Below, piece by piece: positions 1 to 10,995 of a stretch of 64,000 bases of DNA (positions within the stretch are counted from its first letter, which is position 1; every line of letters begins with the position of its first letter). Location of the stretch: positions 70,575,619 through 70,639,618 of the forward strand of contig CM077648.1 in assembly GCA_039707465.1 (NCBI GenBank). The letters run 5' to 3'. The notes below the pieces were generated by a model. It was not told the origin of the DNA. It saw only the letters and a program-made list of their open reading frames with translations, and did not search any database. This stretch comes from Rhabdophis nuchalis (Eukaryota > Chordata > Lepidosauria > Squamata > Natricidae). A program made the position numbers and the translations under genes.

Positions 1-740
1 GTCTTTATGTTGTGCTTGTGGAGAATTTTGCTGATTTTGTCTGTGGTACCTTTAATGTATGGGATGAGGGCAATGCCATTTTCCTGTTCTTTGTCTTGGT
101 TCTTGGGGGGTGTCTCTTTTTGGATTAGTTTGGTGATTGTTTTTCTTCTGAATCCGTTGGATATTAGTGTATTTGTGAGGAACTGTAATTCGGTTTTCAG
201 GTGGTCTTTGTCAGCTAGGCATTTGGTTCTGTGTATGAGGGTTTTGGCTACAGAGTTTATCTGTGCAGGGTGGTGATGGGATTGTGCATTTGGGTAGCGG
301 TTGGTGTGTGTTTTTTTCCGGTAGATGGTGTGTCCCAGGGAGCCATTAGGTTTTTTGTAGATTAGGACGTCTAGAAAAGGAAGTTGGTTGTTAGCTTCTA
401 TTTCCATGGTGAATTGTATTTTGGGGTGTAGGGAGTTGAGGTGTGTGAGGAAGTTGTCCAGTTTTTCTTTCCCGTGAGGCCAAATTATGAAAGTGTCATC
501 TACATACCTGAGCCAGAGTTTGGGTTTGTGTTCAGATTTGTCTATGGCGTTGGTTTCAAAATGTTCCATGTATAAGTTTGCGATGACCGGTGAGAGGGGT
601 GATCCCATGGGTGCTCCTTCTATCTGTTTGTATCTTTGTCCATTATGGATGAAGTATGTGTTGGTTAGACAGTGGTTGGTCAGATCCAGGATGTGCTTAG
701 GGGGGTTGTATTTGTTCTGGATGGCTGTCCTGCACAGATA
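1..740 (-). mobile_element. Penelope-like element, reverse transcriptase (partial, open frame)
   Basis: Read on the minus strand, this stretch is one open frame of about 240 codons with no stop, running off the window edge. It encodes the middle and end of a Penelope-type reverse transcriptase. Visible motifs are GAPMGSPLSPVIANLYMEHF (the palm block with the PMG..SP signature), then RYVDDTFIIWPHG with the catalytic YVDD at about 490-504, then LPFLDVLIYKK and a HRTKCLADK block. The order and the YVDD box with a following F-I-x-W are typical of Penelope-like elements rather than LINEs. The N-terminal RT part is missing because the frame stops at an inverted junction near 728. Any GIY-YIG endonuclease would lie to the left, outside the window. 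The open frame suggests a fairly young copy. Confidence 0.85.
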
Positions 741-807
741 AACTCTGTAGCCAAAACCCTCATACACAGAACCAAACGCCTAGCTGACAAAGACCACCCT
801 GCTAGGC
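728..807 (+). mobile_element. Inverted fragment of the same Penelope element
   Basis: This piece reads as the reverse complement of about 200-275: it starts CCTGCACAGATAAACTCTG and encodes the HRTK.LADK part of the RT in the opposite orientation. The element therefore begins with a head-to-head inverted segment, as produced by twin priming or template switching during insertion. It ends abruptly where the GGCCCCAATTAAGGGAGG module begins. Confidence 0.75.
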
Positions 808-970
808 CCCAATTAAGGGAGGAAGCATAGAGACCATCTAGACAGAAAGCCATGAATTCCGTTGGGTAATTTTTTTTATATATGTGTGTTACGTTTTTGA
901 GCTAGTCTCCCTGACTTATTTATTGATCAGCTCAAAAACGTAACTCACACACACACACACACACACACAA
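808..970. repeat. Repeated module GGCCCCAATTAAGGGAGG plus (CA)n
   Basis: This module starts with GGCCCCAATTAAGGGAGG. It recurs at about 23600 and 24868, in the first case also next to a Penelope-type terminus. It contains a stem: TACGTTTTTGAGCTAG at 889-904 pairs imperfectly with TGATCAGCTCAAAAACGTAA at 923-942. It ends in a CA microsatellite (about 944-968). It probably belongs to a SINE or to the non-coding tail of the Penelope element. Confidence 0.5.
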
Positions 971-974
971 AATA

Positions 975-1565
975 TATATATGCAATTCCTGAAACCGTTC
1001 TTCATATGTTTCATAATCATAAACATCTTTGTTGTTCTTCTCTATACTCTTTCTAGAGTCTCAATATCTTTTTTACATCATAGTGACCAAAACTGGATGC
1101 AATATTCCAAGTGTGGTCTGAACAAGGCATTATATGGTATTAATATAATACCTTGATTCACTTGATCTTGATTCTATCTCTCTGTTAATGCAGCCTAGGA
1201 CTGCCTTGGCTTTTTTGGCAGCTGCAATGCACTGCTGAATCATATTTAAGTGATTGTCTACTAGGACTCCAAGATCTCCTTCAGTTACTACTATTGAACC
1301 AAGTGCCACCTATTTTATGCCTGTGAATTTGGTTTTTCTTGCCTAAATGTAGAACTTTACTTTTCTCACCACTGAATTTCATCTTGTTAGATAGTGCCCA
1401 GTGTTCAAGTCTGTCAAGATCATTCTGTAGGTTAATCCTATCTTCTGGAGTGTTGGCTATTACTGCCAGCTTGGTGTCATCTGCAAATTTAATGAGTTCC
1501 CCTTCTAAATCATTGATGAAGATATTGGAGAGTTCTAAACATAAAACAAAGCCTTTAGGAGACCC
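975..1565 (-). mobile_element. CR1 LINE, 3' part of reverse transcriptase ORF
   Basis: The minus strand encodes the C-terminal half of a CR1 reverse transcriptase. It shows NIFINDLEGELIKFADDTKL with the FADD catalytic box, then DLDRLEHWA..NKMKFSGEKSKVLHLG (about 1281-1510). Downstream, with frame breaks, come [13 protein letters not shown] and [10 protein letters not shown] (about 1000-1280). This matches the classic bird and reptile CR1 type and differs from the YADD-type LINEs elsewhere in the window. The copy is 5'-truncated near 1565 and decayed. Confidence 0.85.
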
Positions 1566-2310
1566 CCTGTATACGGGGGTGGCAATGGACCCGCAGTACT
1601 TTCCACTCGCACCTGCAGCAGCAGTGCCTGCCACTCCTTGCTGCCTTCGGAGGCAAGCTTGGGTGGCTCCAGTCCAATCAGTGCCTGGGCTGGTGGAGCA
1701 ACCGCGTGGCTCACCTGCGCTAGCTGTTTCCCTGGTGCCAGACTGGTGGTTGCGGGCACTCCACCAGCCCAGGCACAGCTAGGAGCCCTGAAGCCTCAGC
1801 TTGAAGGCCCACGCCCGGGTTGGAGGAGCACCCATAACCAGGGAGACCACCAGCAGGTGGGCCGTGCTTGGTTGGGCGGAGTGGTTGCGAGACTTTAGGC
1901 CTGGAGCGGGCCAGCATGGCTGCCTCACCGAGATGAGTGCTTGCCTCCGAAGGCGGCAGGGGGGCAGCAGTTGCTCCTAGGAAGCACTGCTGCCACTGGA
2001 TCCCCAACAGCCTCTTACCATGTGCCACAGTATGCTTTAGCTACTGGATGGAGCCGGACAACTTCTGTGAGGTGGATGTGGGGCCTCCCAATGCCCAGCA
2101 CCCCCAATGCCCAGCACTCGCACCCGCTCCTCCCACCCGCAGCACTTAGTGGCACCCCAGCACTATAAAATAGCCCCGCCACTAAGGGCGATGGGGAGTG
2201 CCTCAACAAGCAAAGGACATGCTGGCCGCCTCCTCTCTCACCACATGGGCTCTCTGGTCTCTGCCAAGACTGGCTTTTTTCCTGCCCTCCTGCAGTGTCT
2301 GTCTGCACTG
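1566..2310. repeat. GC-rich palindromic sequence of unknown family
   Basis: No protein is recognised. Inverted repeats are visible. CTGCCTTCGGAGGCAAGC at about 1640 pairs with GCTTGCCTCCGAAGGCGGCAG near 1939. AGTGCCTGGGCTGGTGGAGC near 1680 pairs with GCACTCCACCAGCCCAGGCAC near 1757. The high GC content and the hairpins resemble the interiors of the palindromic DNA elements further right. The several overlapping ORFs look like by-products of GC richness. Confidence 0.4.
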
Positions 2311-3264
2311 GGGGTTGCTTTCCCTATTTTTTCTGTTAAAAATCACCCTTCCCTTTGCCAGGTTTATATCTCACATGTACATGGATAAATGGATAAAATA
2401 GAAATGGATAAAAATGCAACTAGTAGCTTTCTTCCCATAGCAAAGAGAAGCCCGTGAAGAACTTTAATATAACAGTTGAATGCCCTACATTCACTCCATA
2501 TCCATTTTTTAAAGAAGTGATACATGGAAATCAATAGTGCACATAACACTTTTTCTTATACATATTATTTTATTTTTTCCACTTTTCTCTTTAGATTTTA
2601 CTTGTTTCTCACAATTTTAATAGAATCATGTGATTTTAAATAACTAGAAATTTGTGTGAGAGAGGAGTTGCTTATCTAAATAAACCCTTCCCTGTAAGTG
2701 GTTAAACATTGTCATGCTTGTTCTTATGAAATTTTAAGGTATTTCAGAATGTTCTCCTTGCTTCTACATCCTGATTTTGACAGTGTGACATGCCTTGACG
2801 AGAAATAGAAGGATTTATGCAGAAGTAGCTACTCTGACTGCTTTAAATGTCATAATATTTTGACACATTTTGTATGAATCCACAATTGGGTGTAATATCT
2901 TTTGACGACACAAGCTCACAACTCTACATTTTTATAAACTTTTTTAAAATTTTCAATTAATTTTGATACACATATCCACTTACAGGAATCTTAGCGGGGT
3001 GTGTGTGATTTTTCAACATACTATATATACCATACTCTGGCACCCACCCTCCCATAATTTGTCTTCTTGCTTTCTGACAGAGGAAGGTATTCAGAATGAA
3101 AAATGCATATTGTAAAAGAAAACAGATATATGAATTTGCATTGTGAAAGAAAACATATCTATATTTGTAAATGTGAATTCCATTTAAGCCTGAAAATAAA
3201 TTGGCATATAAAGTGCTGGTGCTGAAGGCAAAGTCATCTTCATGAGTTTTGCCCAGTTCTTATG
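2311..3264. other. AT-rich sequence without recognisable feature
   Basis: No gene, repeat family or RNA is recognised. There is a short GGATAAATGGATAAAATAGAAATGGATAAA run near 2380-2412, cut here only by its own imperfection. Otherwise the stretch looks like old intergenic or intronic DNA. Confidence 0.4.
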
Positions 3265-3659
3265 ATATAGACCAGTGGTTCCCAAACTTTTTCAGTCCAC
3301 CGCCCCCTTGGTGCTACAAACTGATCCTCGTTGCCCCCCACCCAGAATTCAAATTTTTTTACAACCAGTTTTGTGGGCGTGGCTTGGTGGGCGTGGCTAG
3401 GGGGTCATGTGACTGGGCGCTTTGCACGATGGAAGGCAGATAATAACAGTAAAGTTCAAAACTTTAACAATTAATTGCATATTTATTCAAAATTCAATTT
3501 AAAAACCTTTGTAGTTAATGTTAATTCAACAAAATTGTCGAACATGATGCAGTGATACCAGGTTTTCAAAGTCTAATATTCATTTATCAAGAATCTTACT
3601 AACTAGTAACTTAGTAAAGTCAATAAAATTTAGTAACTACTTCACTGTTCAGTAAATTC

Positions 3660-4440
3660 TTAATGTGATGGATGGGCTTGATGAAGTGATACCAGTTTCC
3701 CAATGTCTGGTTTTAAGTCACCTAGCAGGAGTCTTAAATCACCACATTCAGTAATCTGGAGTCGATTTCTTTGCTTGGAGAGAAGTTGGATGATCATACT
3801 GAAGCCATGTTCCACCAAGTATGATGTTGGAAATGCAACAAGGAGCTTCTTAACCACTGTCCATAGTGCAGGATAGTGATCAGAAATTTCTTTCTGTAAC
3901 CAAAACTTGAACTTTGGCTTCAGCTCAATGTCATTTTACAGCTCTATGAGTTTTTCCTCCACTATCCCATCTTCCTCAAAATCTGAAAATGGATTTATCA
4001 TCCAATCTGGAATTTCCATCAAAAGAAGATCCTGATATCACTCAGACATATCTTTATGCAGCATGTCCAAATGGTCACAAAACACTTGAAGATCATCATC
4101 TTGTATCCCACCTTTCTCTTCTAGCTCAGACAAGCTCGGAAATTGGTATAGCTTGCAACGGGCTATATTGCGCTTGAAGAGAGTTAGCTTTGAAATAAAT
4201 GTAGAGATGACAGATTTGGCCCTAATATGATTGACCTCAATTCCTTGCAACTGCAAATTCAATTCATTGAACTTTGCAAATAGTTCTGATAAATAGGCAG
4301 TCATGTTCAATGTTCCTCTATTCCCCCCACCCCGAAACCAGACACTTCTGCTGTGTAGACACATACACACACACGCACACACCCCAAAAGTGTCTGGTTT
4401 GGGGGGGGGGGGATAGAGGAACATTTGGATATACATTTTG
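3660..4440 (-). pseudogene. hAT transposase C-terminal region (ZBED5/FAM200-like), decayed
   Basis: The minus strand encodes the C-terminal half of a hAT transposase of the kind domesticated as ZBED5 and related vertebrate genes. In reading order come LNMTAYLSELFAKFNELN, a segment ending CDHLDMLHKDMSE, then after a stop EIPDWMINPFSDFEED. Last is the hAT dimerisation signature, FPTSYLVEHGFS followed by NRL and GDLRL. At least two in-frame stops (one after KDMSE near 4037, one near 3940) and a low-complexity insertion at the 5' side make it non-functional. The BED zinc finger and DDE aspartates are not visible here. Confidence 0.75.
4307..4425. repeat. Inverted repeat with CA-rich loop
   Basis: GTTCCTCTATTCCCCCCACC with AAACCAGACACTT on the left pairs with AAGTGTCTGGTTTGGGG and GGGATAGAGGAAC on the right. 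The arms are about 38 bp and enclose about 35 bp dominated by CACACACAC. It interrupts the hAT transposase. Confidence 0.7.
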
Positions 4441-4689
4441 AATTAACCTGGGAAGAAAATTGCAATGTTTGCCTGTTATTAAATAATAAATTCACAGCTT
4501 ATACATTTGAATTAGATGTTTTTTAATTCACGTTTAACCTATACTTGATATACTTGTATTCAATACATAAGGTGCTAATTATGTCATTGGAAGAGAAAAC
4601 TGCATTAGTGATATACATGTCAATGTGTTGCTTTGTACTAAAAATGTTTAGCTTAAAGAAGTTATAAGGAATCACAAATATTTTTTTTA

Positions 4690-7600
4690 TTTTTATTTTT
4701 TTCTAATTTATAGACTGCTTCCTCTCCCCTAGGGGACTCGGAGCGGTGCACAGGGAAGTTAAAAATACAATAAATATACATAAATAATTAGATAAAAGGC
4801 AAATTAAACAATTATCCCTGTGCTAAAATCCCCCAATTAAATTACTAAAATCCCCTAAACCATAAAAAGGGACTACCCTAGGCCGGCCAAGCAGAAAAGA
4901 TGTGTTTTTAATTTTAGACGGAAGGAGCGGAGGTCCATGGTTGTTCTAATGTCGGGGGGAAGGTCGTTCCAGAGGGCTGGGCCCGCCACAGAGAAGGCCC
5001 TTCCCCTGGGTGTCCCCGCTGACAAAGTCTAGTGGACGGCACCCGGAGAAGTCCCTCTCTGTGGGAGCGAATCGGCCGTGAGGATGTATGGGGCAGGATC
5101 CGATCCCGCAGATAGCTAGGTCCCGAGCCATGGAGCGCTTTGAAGATGACAACTAGCACCTTGAAGCGCACCTGAAAGACGACAGGCAGCCAGTGCAGCT
5201 CGCGCAAGAGCGGTGTTACGTGGGTAAACCTTGAGGTTCCCATTATTGCTCGCGCGGCTGCATTCTGGACCAGCTGAAGTCTCCGGGTGCACCTCAAGGG
5301 GAGCCCCATGTAGAGAGAGTTACAATAGTCCAGTCGGGATGTCACGAGAGCATGAGTGACTGTGCGAAGGGCATCCCGATCCAATAGGGGGCGCAACTGG
5401 CGTACCAGGCGAACCTGGTAAAACGCCCTCCTGGCCACGGCTGTCACTTGATCTTCCATGGACAGCCGAGTATCCAGGAGGACACCCAAGTTGCGCGCCC
5501 CATCCACAGGGGCAAGATGTTCGCCCCCTATGGCCAGCGATGGAATCAGCTGGTTGAATCGGGCAGCCGGAAACCACAGCCACTCGGTCTTGGTCGGGTT
5601 GAGCCTGAGTCCGTTACTTCCCATCCAGATCCGCACGGCTTCCAGGCACTGGCACATCATCGCTACGGCATCGTTGGGGTGGTTTGGGGTAGATATATAC
5701 AGCTGTGTATCATCAGCGTAGAGGTGATACTCTACCCCAAAACCACGGATGATCTCGCCCAGCGGCTTCATATATGTGTTGAACAGGAGAGGCGAGAGGA
5801 CCGACCCCTGAGGCACCCCACATGTGAGGGGTCGAGGTCGACCTCTGCTCTCCTGTCAACACAAATTGCGATCGGCCAGAGAGGTAGGAGGAGAACCACC
5901 GTAAAACGGTGCCTCCCACCCCCAACACCCCCAGCCGATGCAATAGGATACCATGGTCGATGGTATCGAAAGCCGCCGAGAGGTCTAATAGGACCAGGAT
6001 GGAGGAACAACCCCCATCTCTGGCCCTCCAGAGATCATCTACCAACACGACCAATGCCGTCTCGGTGCTATGCCCGGGCGGAAAGCCGGACTGGCGCGGG
6101 TCTAGATAATCAACTTCCTCCAGGTGACGGGGAAACTGTTGTGCCACCACACTCTCAACAACCTTCGCCAAAAAGGGAAGGTTGGAGACGGGACGATAGT
6201 TGGTTAATAAAGCTGGGTCCAAAGAGGGCTTCTTCAGGAGGGGCCTCACCATGGCCTCTTTAAGGGAGGCAGGCAAGGAACCCTCACTTAAGGAAGCGTT
6301 GACAACCTCTTGGAGCCAGCCTCGTGTCACCTCCCAGGATGCCAGTACAAGCCAGGAGGGACACGGGTCCAATAAACATGTGGTGGCTCGCAGTCGCCCA
6401 CGTAACCTGTCCATATCATCGGAAGTAACGGAGTCAAACTCCTCCCAAACAAGATCCGCCTCGTGCAATCCCACTGGGCCATCAATGGGGGCTAACTCGT
6501 TCTGTATCTGAGCGATTTTCTCCTGCAGATAAATCACAAATTCCTCTGCTCTACCCTGTAGTGGGGCTTCCCGCACCCTCTGTTGAAGGAGGGAGCGGGT
6601 CACCCTAAACAGGGCGGCAGGGCGGTTATCTGCGGATGCTATGAGAGTGGCACAATGATGGCGTTTGGCCACTCTCAGCGCCACAATGTAAGTCCGTAAA
6701 TGGGCTCTTACCTGTGTCCGGTCAGATTCAGATCGGGTAGACCTCCATCTTCTCTCTAGGCATTTCTTGTGGCGTTTCATTACCCTCAGCTCCTCGGTAA
6801 ACCAAGGAGCCAGGGTGGCTCACCGCCGCAAGAGAGGCCGCAAGGGCGCGACCCGATCCAAGGCTCCCGCGGTCGCAGTATTCCATGCGGCCACAAGGTC
6901 CTCCATCGGGGCGCGGGTCAGGGGTACAGGAAGTGGCCCAAGCGCCGCCTGGAACCCATCAGGGTCCATCAGGCGCCTGGGGCGGAACCAGATCGGTGAC
7001 TCAGGTTCCGCCTCCCCGCGGAGGGTAGTAGCGGTTGGAAAGTCGAGCCGGAGAAGTGAGTGGTCTGACCATGACAAGGGCGTGATAACTATATCCCCTA
7101 TACCCAGATCACTCTTCCATTGGCCAGAGACAAAGATGAGATCCGGTGTATGTCCACCCTCGTGGGTGGGGCCTTGAATTAATTGGGTCAGGTCCATGGC
7201 CGTCATGGAAGCCATGGAAGCCATGAACTCCCGAGCTACCTCGGATGATTCGCCCACCGATGGCAGGTTAAAGTCCCCCATGACTAAAAGTCTGGGGGTC
7301 TCAACTGCCACCGTAGCGATCACCTCCAGGAGCTCGGGCAGGGCTGCTGCTACATAGCGGGGAGCCAGGTATACAACCAGCAAGCCCAACTGCCTCCCTA
7401 GGCCCCACTTCACGCAGAGGGACTCACAACCGGTGGTCTGTGGCACAATGGTCTCTCTCGGCTCAAGACCTTCCTTTACAATAACCGCTACCCCACCACC
7501 CCTGCCTAGGGCCCGGGGCTGATGAAAAGCGCGGTAACCTGGTGGGCACATTTCAACGAGGGGGAGTCCACCCTCGTGGCCCAACCAGGTCTCCGCTATT

Positions 7601-8110
7601 CCTGCCAGGTCCGGCTCCCCCTCTGACACAAGGTCATGGATGAGGGGGGCTTTGTTGACAACGGACCTGGCATTGCAAAACATCAGCCTCAGGCCCTGGC
7701 TCTGTATTCCCTGACCACCTAGCCTGCGGGGGTTGTGACACCTGACCGTTTGTAACCAACGGCTACGTGTCCCCAACCGGGAGGATGGAACTTGCCTCCC
7801 CTCGGACCTGCCTCTCCCCACGACCTTCTGAATGGAAATGCCCTCCATCGGGACGACTCGTGTTCCCCCCCCTCACGGATCCTTCCACTTCCCTCCATCG
7901 CCTGCTGGCCTGGCCCTCTCTTTCTGACTGTTTATACCCTCCCCCCTCCCTGGTACCCCCTAAAATAGACAATAATTTATAAGCTAAAAACCCCCTAAGG
8001 CCGCGCTTCGCCCACCTCTCCAGATTAACAAATCCTTCATCAAGGCGGGCCCTCGTTAAAGCGGAGGGCCAAACCTGCGAGAGCGGGGACTCTCGCAGTC
8101 GCAGTAAATC
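4690..8110 (-). mobile_element. L2/CR1-group LINE, near-complete ORF2 (broken)
   Basis: On the minus strand this element carries an endonuclease (6820-7848) followed by a reverse transcriptase (6780 down to 4914), then a 3' tail ending in a T-rich run on the plus strand (4680-4710). Endonuclease hallmarks are LMFCNARSVVNK, DLAGIAETWL, LLVMGDFNLP and SWSDHSLLRLD. RT hallmarks are [44 protein letters not shown] and [15 protein letters not shown] box with this context is typical of the L2 clade. Against the intact copy at 38499-40683, one in-frame TGA replaces CGA near 6820, and a 2-bp deletion near 5825 shifts the frame. Confidence 0.85.
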
Positions 8111-8459
8111 AGTTTTAGAGTACAGCATAAATTACAAAAATTACAAAAATGGGTCATGGATAAAATCGATATTAAAAGCATCGTTGGCACAGTTAAGATA
8201 TGAAATTTCATGATAGATGACATATAATAGATGGAATTAAAATACATGATAGGTGACACATAGAAAGATGGATATAAAGTGCACCAGTGCATCGGTAAGG
8301 GATGAGTTTAGGATCTTAATACGGCTGCTTCAATCCATAGGCCTTAAAGAATATAGGTCTATAAGGTCTTACAAGGTCTTACAAGGGCCACAGGGGAAAA
8401 GGTCTCAAAGGTCTTCAGGTTGCGTTCAATGACTTAGCTCTCTTAAAGTCAGCTCAGGT
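8111..8459. other. Probable 5' non-coding part of the L2 element or unknown
   Basis: No gene is seen. Short direct repeats AAGGTCTTACAAGGTCTTAC occur near 8366. The segment continues upstream of the L2 endonuclease frame and may be its 5' untranslated region, but nothing decides this. Confidence 0.3.
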
Positions 8460-9410
8460 CACAAGTCAGGCGCCATCGGCGCTGGGGGGGAGTCCATTCT
8501 CCCAGATGGAAATTCCTCTCGTAGCCAGGAGAGGCTGTTAAGGCCCAGTCCTGCCATACCACCACCCTCTGGCCCAGCCCGGCCCAAGTAGGCCGGAGAT
8601 ACCATCCTCCTACTCTCCGGCCCCGGGCCTGTTTTCAATGGCCTCCCCCGACCGGCCGATCGCCAGGGCCGTGGGGTAACATCACCTCCTCTCCCGGCTG
8701 GAGGTTCACCAGCGTCTTCTGGCCACCACCGGCCCAGCCAAGTGCCCGACGGCCCGGTCAGCGTCCACCGCCACCACGAGGACGCCGGGAACGCCCACCT
8801 CCGATCCGGTGCTCCCACCACCGTCTCCGCCGTCGTCCCCATGGCAAGCCTCCACTCGGCGCTCCCACCGCCGTCTCGCAACCATCTGAGGCCGTCTTTC
8901 GGCCTCCCCGACCAGCCCGGTATCCAGCGACCCGGCCGGCGTCCACCGCTGCCTCGAGCACACCGGCCTTCCTCCTTGGCGCTCTCACCGCCACTCCACC
9001 ACCGCCGCCTTTGCCACCAGTCTTCGTTCGGCGCTCCCACCGCCGTCCTCCTCCTGCAGTCCACCGCAGCCATCCTTCGGCTGCCTCAGACCCTCCGGGG
9101 ATCCCGGGCTTCTCCGGCGCGGCCGGCGCCCATCGCCATCACGCGGAAGCCAAAGACGCCGCCCTCCGCCCCGGCGCTCTCACCGCCACCAGCGCCGGCG
9201 CCGTCTCCGCTCCCGCAGCTCCCGCAGCAGCCTCAAACCTCACCCTGAGGTGCCAGGGTGAGTCCCTAATCGATCCCAGCCCTCGGAAAAAGTCTAGGAG
9301 GGCTGGGGCACACAGAACAGGCCAGCGAGCTCCATGGCCCATCCGGAGCTCTAAAACGATGCAGCCATCTTCGCGCAAGCGCAGTCTTCTCGCAGTCTTC
9401 TCGCAGTCTT
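8460..9410. repeat. GC-rich region with recurrent GGCGCTCCCACCGCC motif
   Basis: Very GC-rich sequence in which GGCGCTCYCACCGCC recurs at irregular spacing between 8858 and 9185, next to variants of CCGGCGTCCACCGC. It ends with three tandem CGCAGTCTTCT units (about 9378-9410). Long ORFs exist on both strands, but their composition is arginine-, proline- and glycine-rich without recognisable domains. It may be an L2 5' region or an independent degenerate satellite. Confidence 0.4.
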
Positions 9411-9930
9411 CTCATTGGTGTAAATATTACACCAATGCAAACAATGTGCCCACAAGGGTAGCCAGGGCAGTACTGGGGCGAGCGAATGATGGAGGATCAG
9501 GCAGCAACTGCCCTTTTTGTGATTTAGAAAAAAAGTATCTTGCAGCATTCCTCAAATAAATGGACGTGGAAACAGTCCTGATTAAACTTTTGGGAGAGAA
9601 ATGGATTTTGGGGGCCAAAAGTATGAGTAAATTCAGTAAAAGATATTCTGAATTTATTAAAATAAAGAACATCATTTTACAAAATTCATCTCAGGTTTTC
9701 AAAAGACTTAAAATGAACTTACATATACTATGTGCGATAGGACCAGAATTTTGCTTATAGTTATGAATTCTTTGAAAAGATTATAAAGATCTTAGCTAGA
9801 ACAAACCAAGAGAGGAAGATATTTCTGGAAGGCTAGCCAGGGCAGCGCTGCTTGCTCGCCCACTTGCCCCCCCGCCCCCGCCTGCCAGCGAAACAGCAGC
9901 GGCTCGCCTCCCTGCCCACTGCCCCTGTCT
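9411..9930. other. No recognised gene; short palindrome at start
   Basis: A near-perfect palindrome, CATTGGTGTAA followed by its complement arm TTACACCAATG, lies at about 9412-9436. GGTAGCCAGGGCAG near 9458 recurs as GCTAGCCAGGGCAG near 9831. No protein domain is recognised. Confidence 0.35.
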
Positions 9931-10208
9931 TCTTCCTCTTCCTCCTCCTCCTCTTTTTCCTCCTCCTGCCTCTCCCTCTTCTTTCTCCTCTTCCATTTGC
10001 TTCCTCCACCTCTTTCTTCCTCCTCCTCCTCCTCTTCATCTTCCCTTTGCTACCTCCTCCTCCTCTTTCTTTCTCCTCCTCCTCTTCCCTTTCCTTCCTC
10101 CTCCTCCTGCCCCTTCCTTCCCCTCTTCCTTCTCCCTGCTCCTCTTCCCCCTCCTCCCCCCTCTTCTTTCTTCCTCCCTCCTCCTCTTTCTCCTCCTCCT
10201 TCCTCCCC
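9931..10208. repeat. Polypyrimidine tract (TTCC/CTCCTC)n
   Basis: About 280 bp of nearly uninterrupted C/T on the plus strand, mostly CTCCTCCTC and TTCC. It creates spurious long ORFs on both strands that should not be annotated as genes. Confidence 0.9.
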
Positions 10209-10644
10209 CACAATAAAAAAAGGGGAGAAGGGCAGGGCTGTTATTCACAACCTCAACTAGGGAGAGCTCTTCCCCGCGCCTTCTCCCCGCCCCCCCAACA
10301 AAGTGCATGATCTCCCCATCCACCAAGTTTTTTTTAAAGAAACTTTTCACAAGCCAAGCTGGAGACGGGTGATTGAAGCAGCGCGCGCGCCTCTCCTGGG
10401 AGGAAGGCAGTGATTGGAGGGGAGGGTGGTGACGTTGCTTAAAGGGAAATCTGCAGCTGTTTCCAGGGAAGCTACCAACCTAGATAGGTTGCAGCAATTT
10501 ACGATCTTTTTTTCCTCGCCCTCAGCGCCCCCCATTGCCTCCTAGCACCCCCCTGCAGCCATTTTGCCTCCTAGCGCCCCCCTAAGTCGTGCCACCACCC
10601 CTTGAGGGGCGGTCCAACCCACTTTGGGAATCACTGCTCTAGCC

Positions 10645-10866
10645 GAATGGATGGAGTCGCTCAAGAGGGGTTGGGAAAACACCAAGAAAGCTCTAGCAGA
10701 GATAGCATAAGCATACCAAAACCAAGCAGATAAACACTGATCTCTTCAACCTCCCTTTCACATGGGAGATCGAGTTTACCTGTCCACCAAATACATTAGG
10801 TTGAAATTGCCCAGCAAAAAGCTAGGATCTAAGTTCTTAGGGCTGTTTCCAATTGGAATGGGACTG
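10645..10866 (+). pseudogene. Gypsy integrase C-terminal fragment
   Basis: The plus strand encodes AEWMESLKRGWENTKKAL, then a stop, then DKHRSLQPPFHMGDRVYLST and [13 protein letters not shown]. This is the integrase C-terminal linker of chromodomain Gypsy retrotransposons (HxxxxxxxGDxVxLSTxxxxLK..SKKLGxKFxGPFPI). The reading stops at FPI, where a DIRS element begins, and FPI..VTVQFSLP resumes at 16880. Confidence 0.75.
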
Positions 10867-10995
10867 TTCTCAATAAGGGTGGAGATAGCATCCATGTATG
10901 GGTAAGACCTATCCGCACTCTGATTGGACTGAGTCTGATTAATAATTAATTAAGGGTGCTATATAACCCCCTCAGGAGCAGATTCCACCCAGTTT
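10867..10995 (+). repeat. DIRS left terminal repeat
   Basis: Begins TTCTCAATAAGGGTGGAGAT and ends CACCCAGTTT. It is about 95% complementary to 15247-15376 and includes the shared GATTAATAATTAATTAAGGG core. Confidence 0.85.

Larger units (their letters stand above)
3273..10636 (-). mobile_element. hAT-type DNA transposon, composite, with nested insertions
   Basis: The left end CAGTGGTTCCCAAACTTTTT and the right end (CCCACTTTGGGAATCACTG) are inverted repeats. Both termini match those of the intact copy at 60772-63871 but in the opposite orientation. The flanking 8-mers ATATAGAC and CTCTAGCC agree at 5 of 8 positions and fit the common hAT preference nTnTAGAn. The transposase remnant (3660-4440), an L2-type LINE (4690-8110) and a pyrimidine tract lie between the ends. 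Because the flanks differ, these could be ends of two separate copies. Confidence 0.6.

Noticed and set aside
5448..6263. 271-codon plus-strand ORF
   Set aside because: Antisense shadow of the L2 reverse transcriptase.
8459..9559. ORFs of 168-204 codons (Pro/Arg/Gly-rich)
   Set aside because: High GC and the recurrent GGCGCTCCCACCGCC motif explain them. No homologous domain was recognised, though an L2 first ORF cannot be fully excluded.
9833..10350. Several long ORFs rich in Glu/Arg/Lys or Ser/Leu/Pro on both strands
   Set aside because: They are translations of a polypyrimidine/polypurine tract; no domains.
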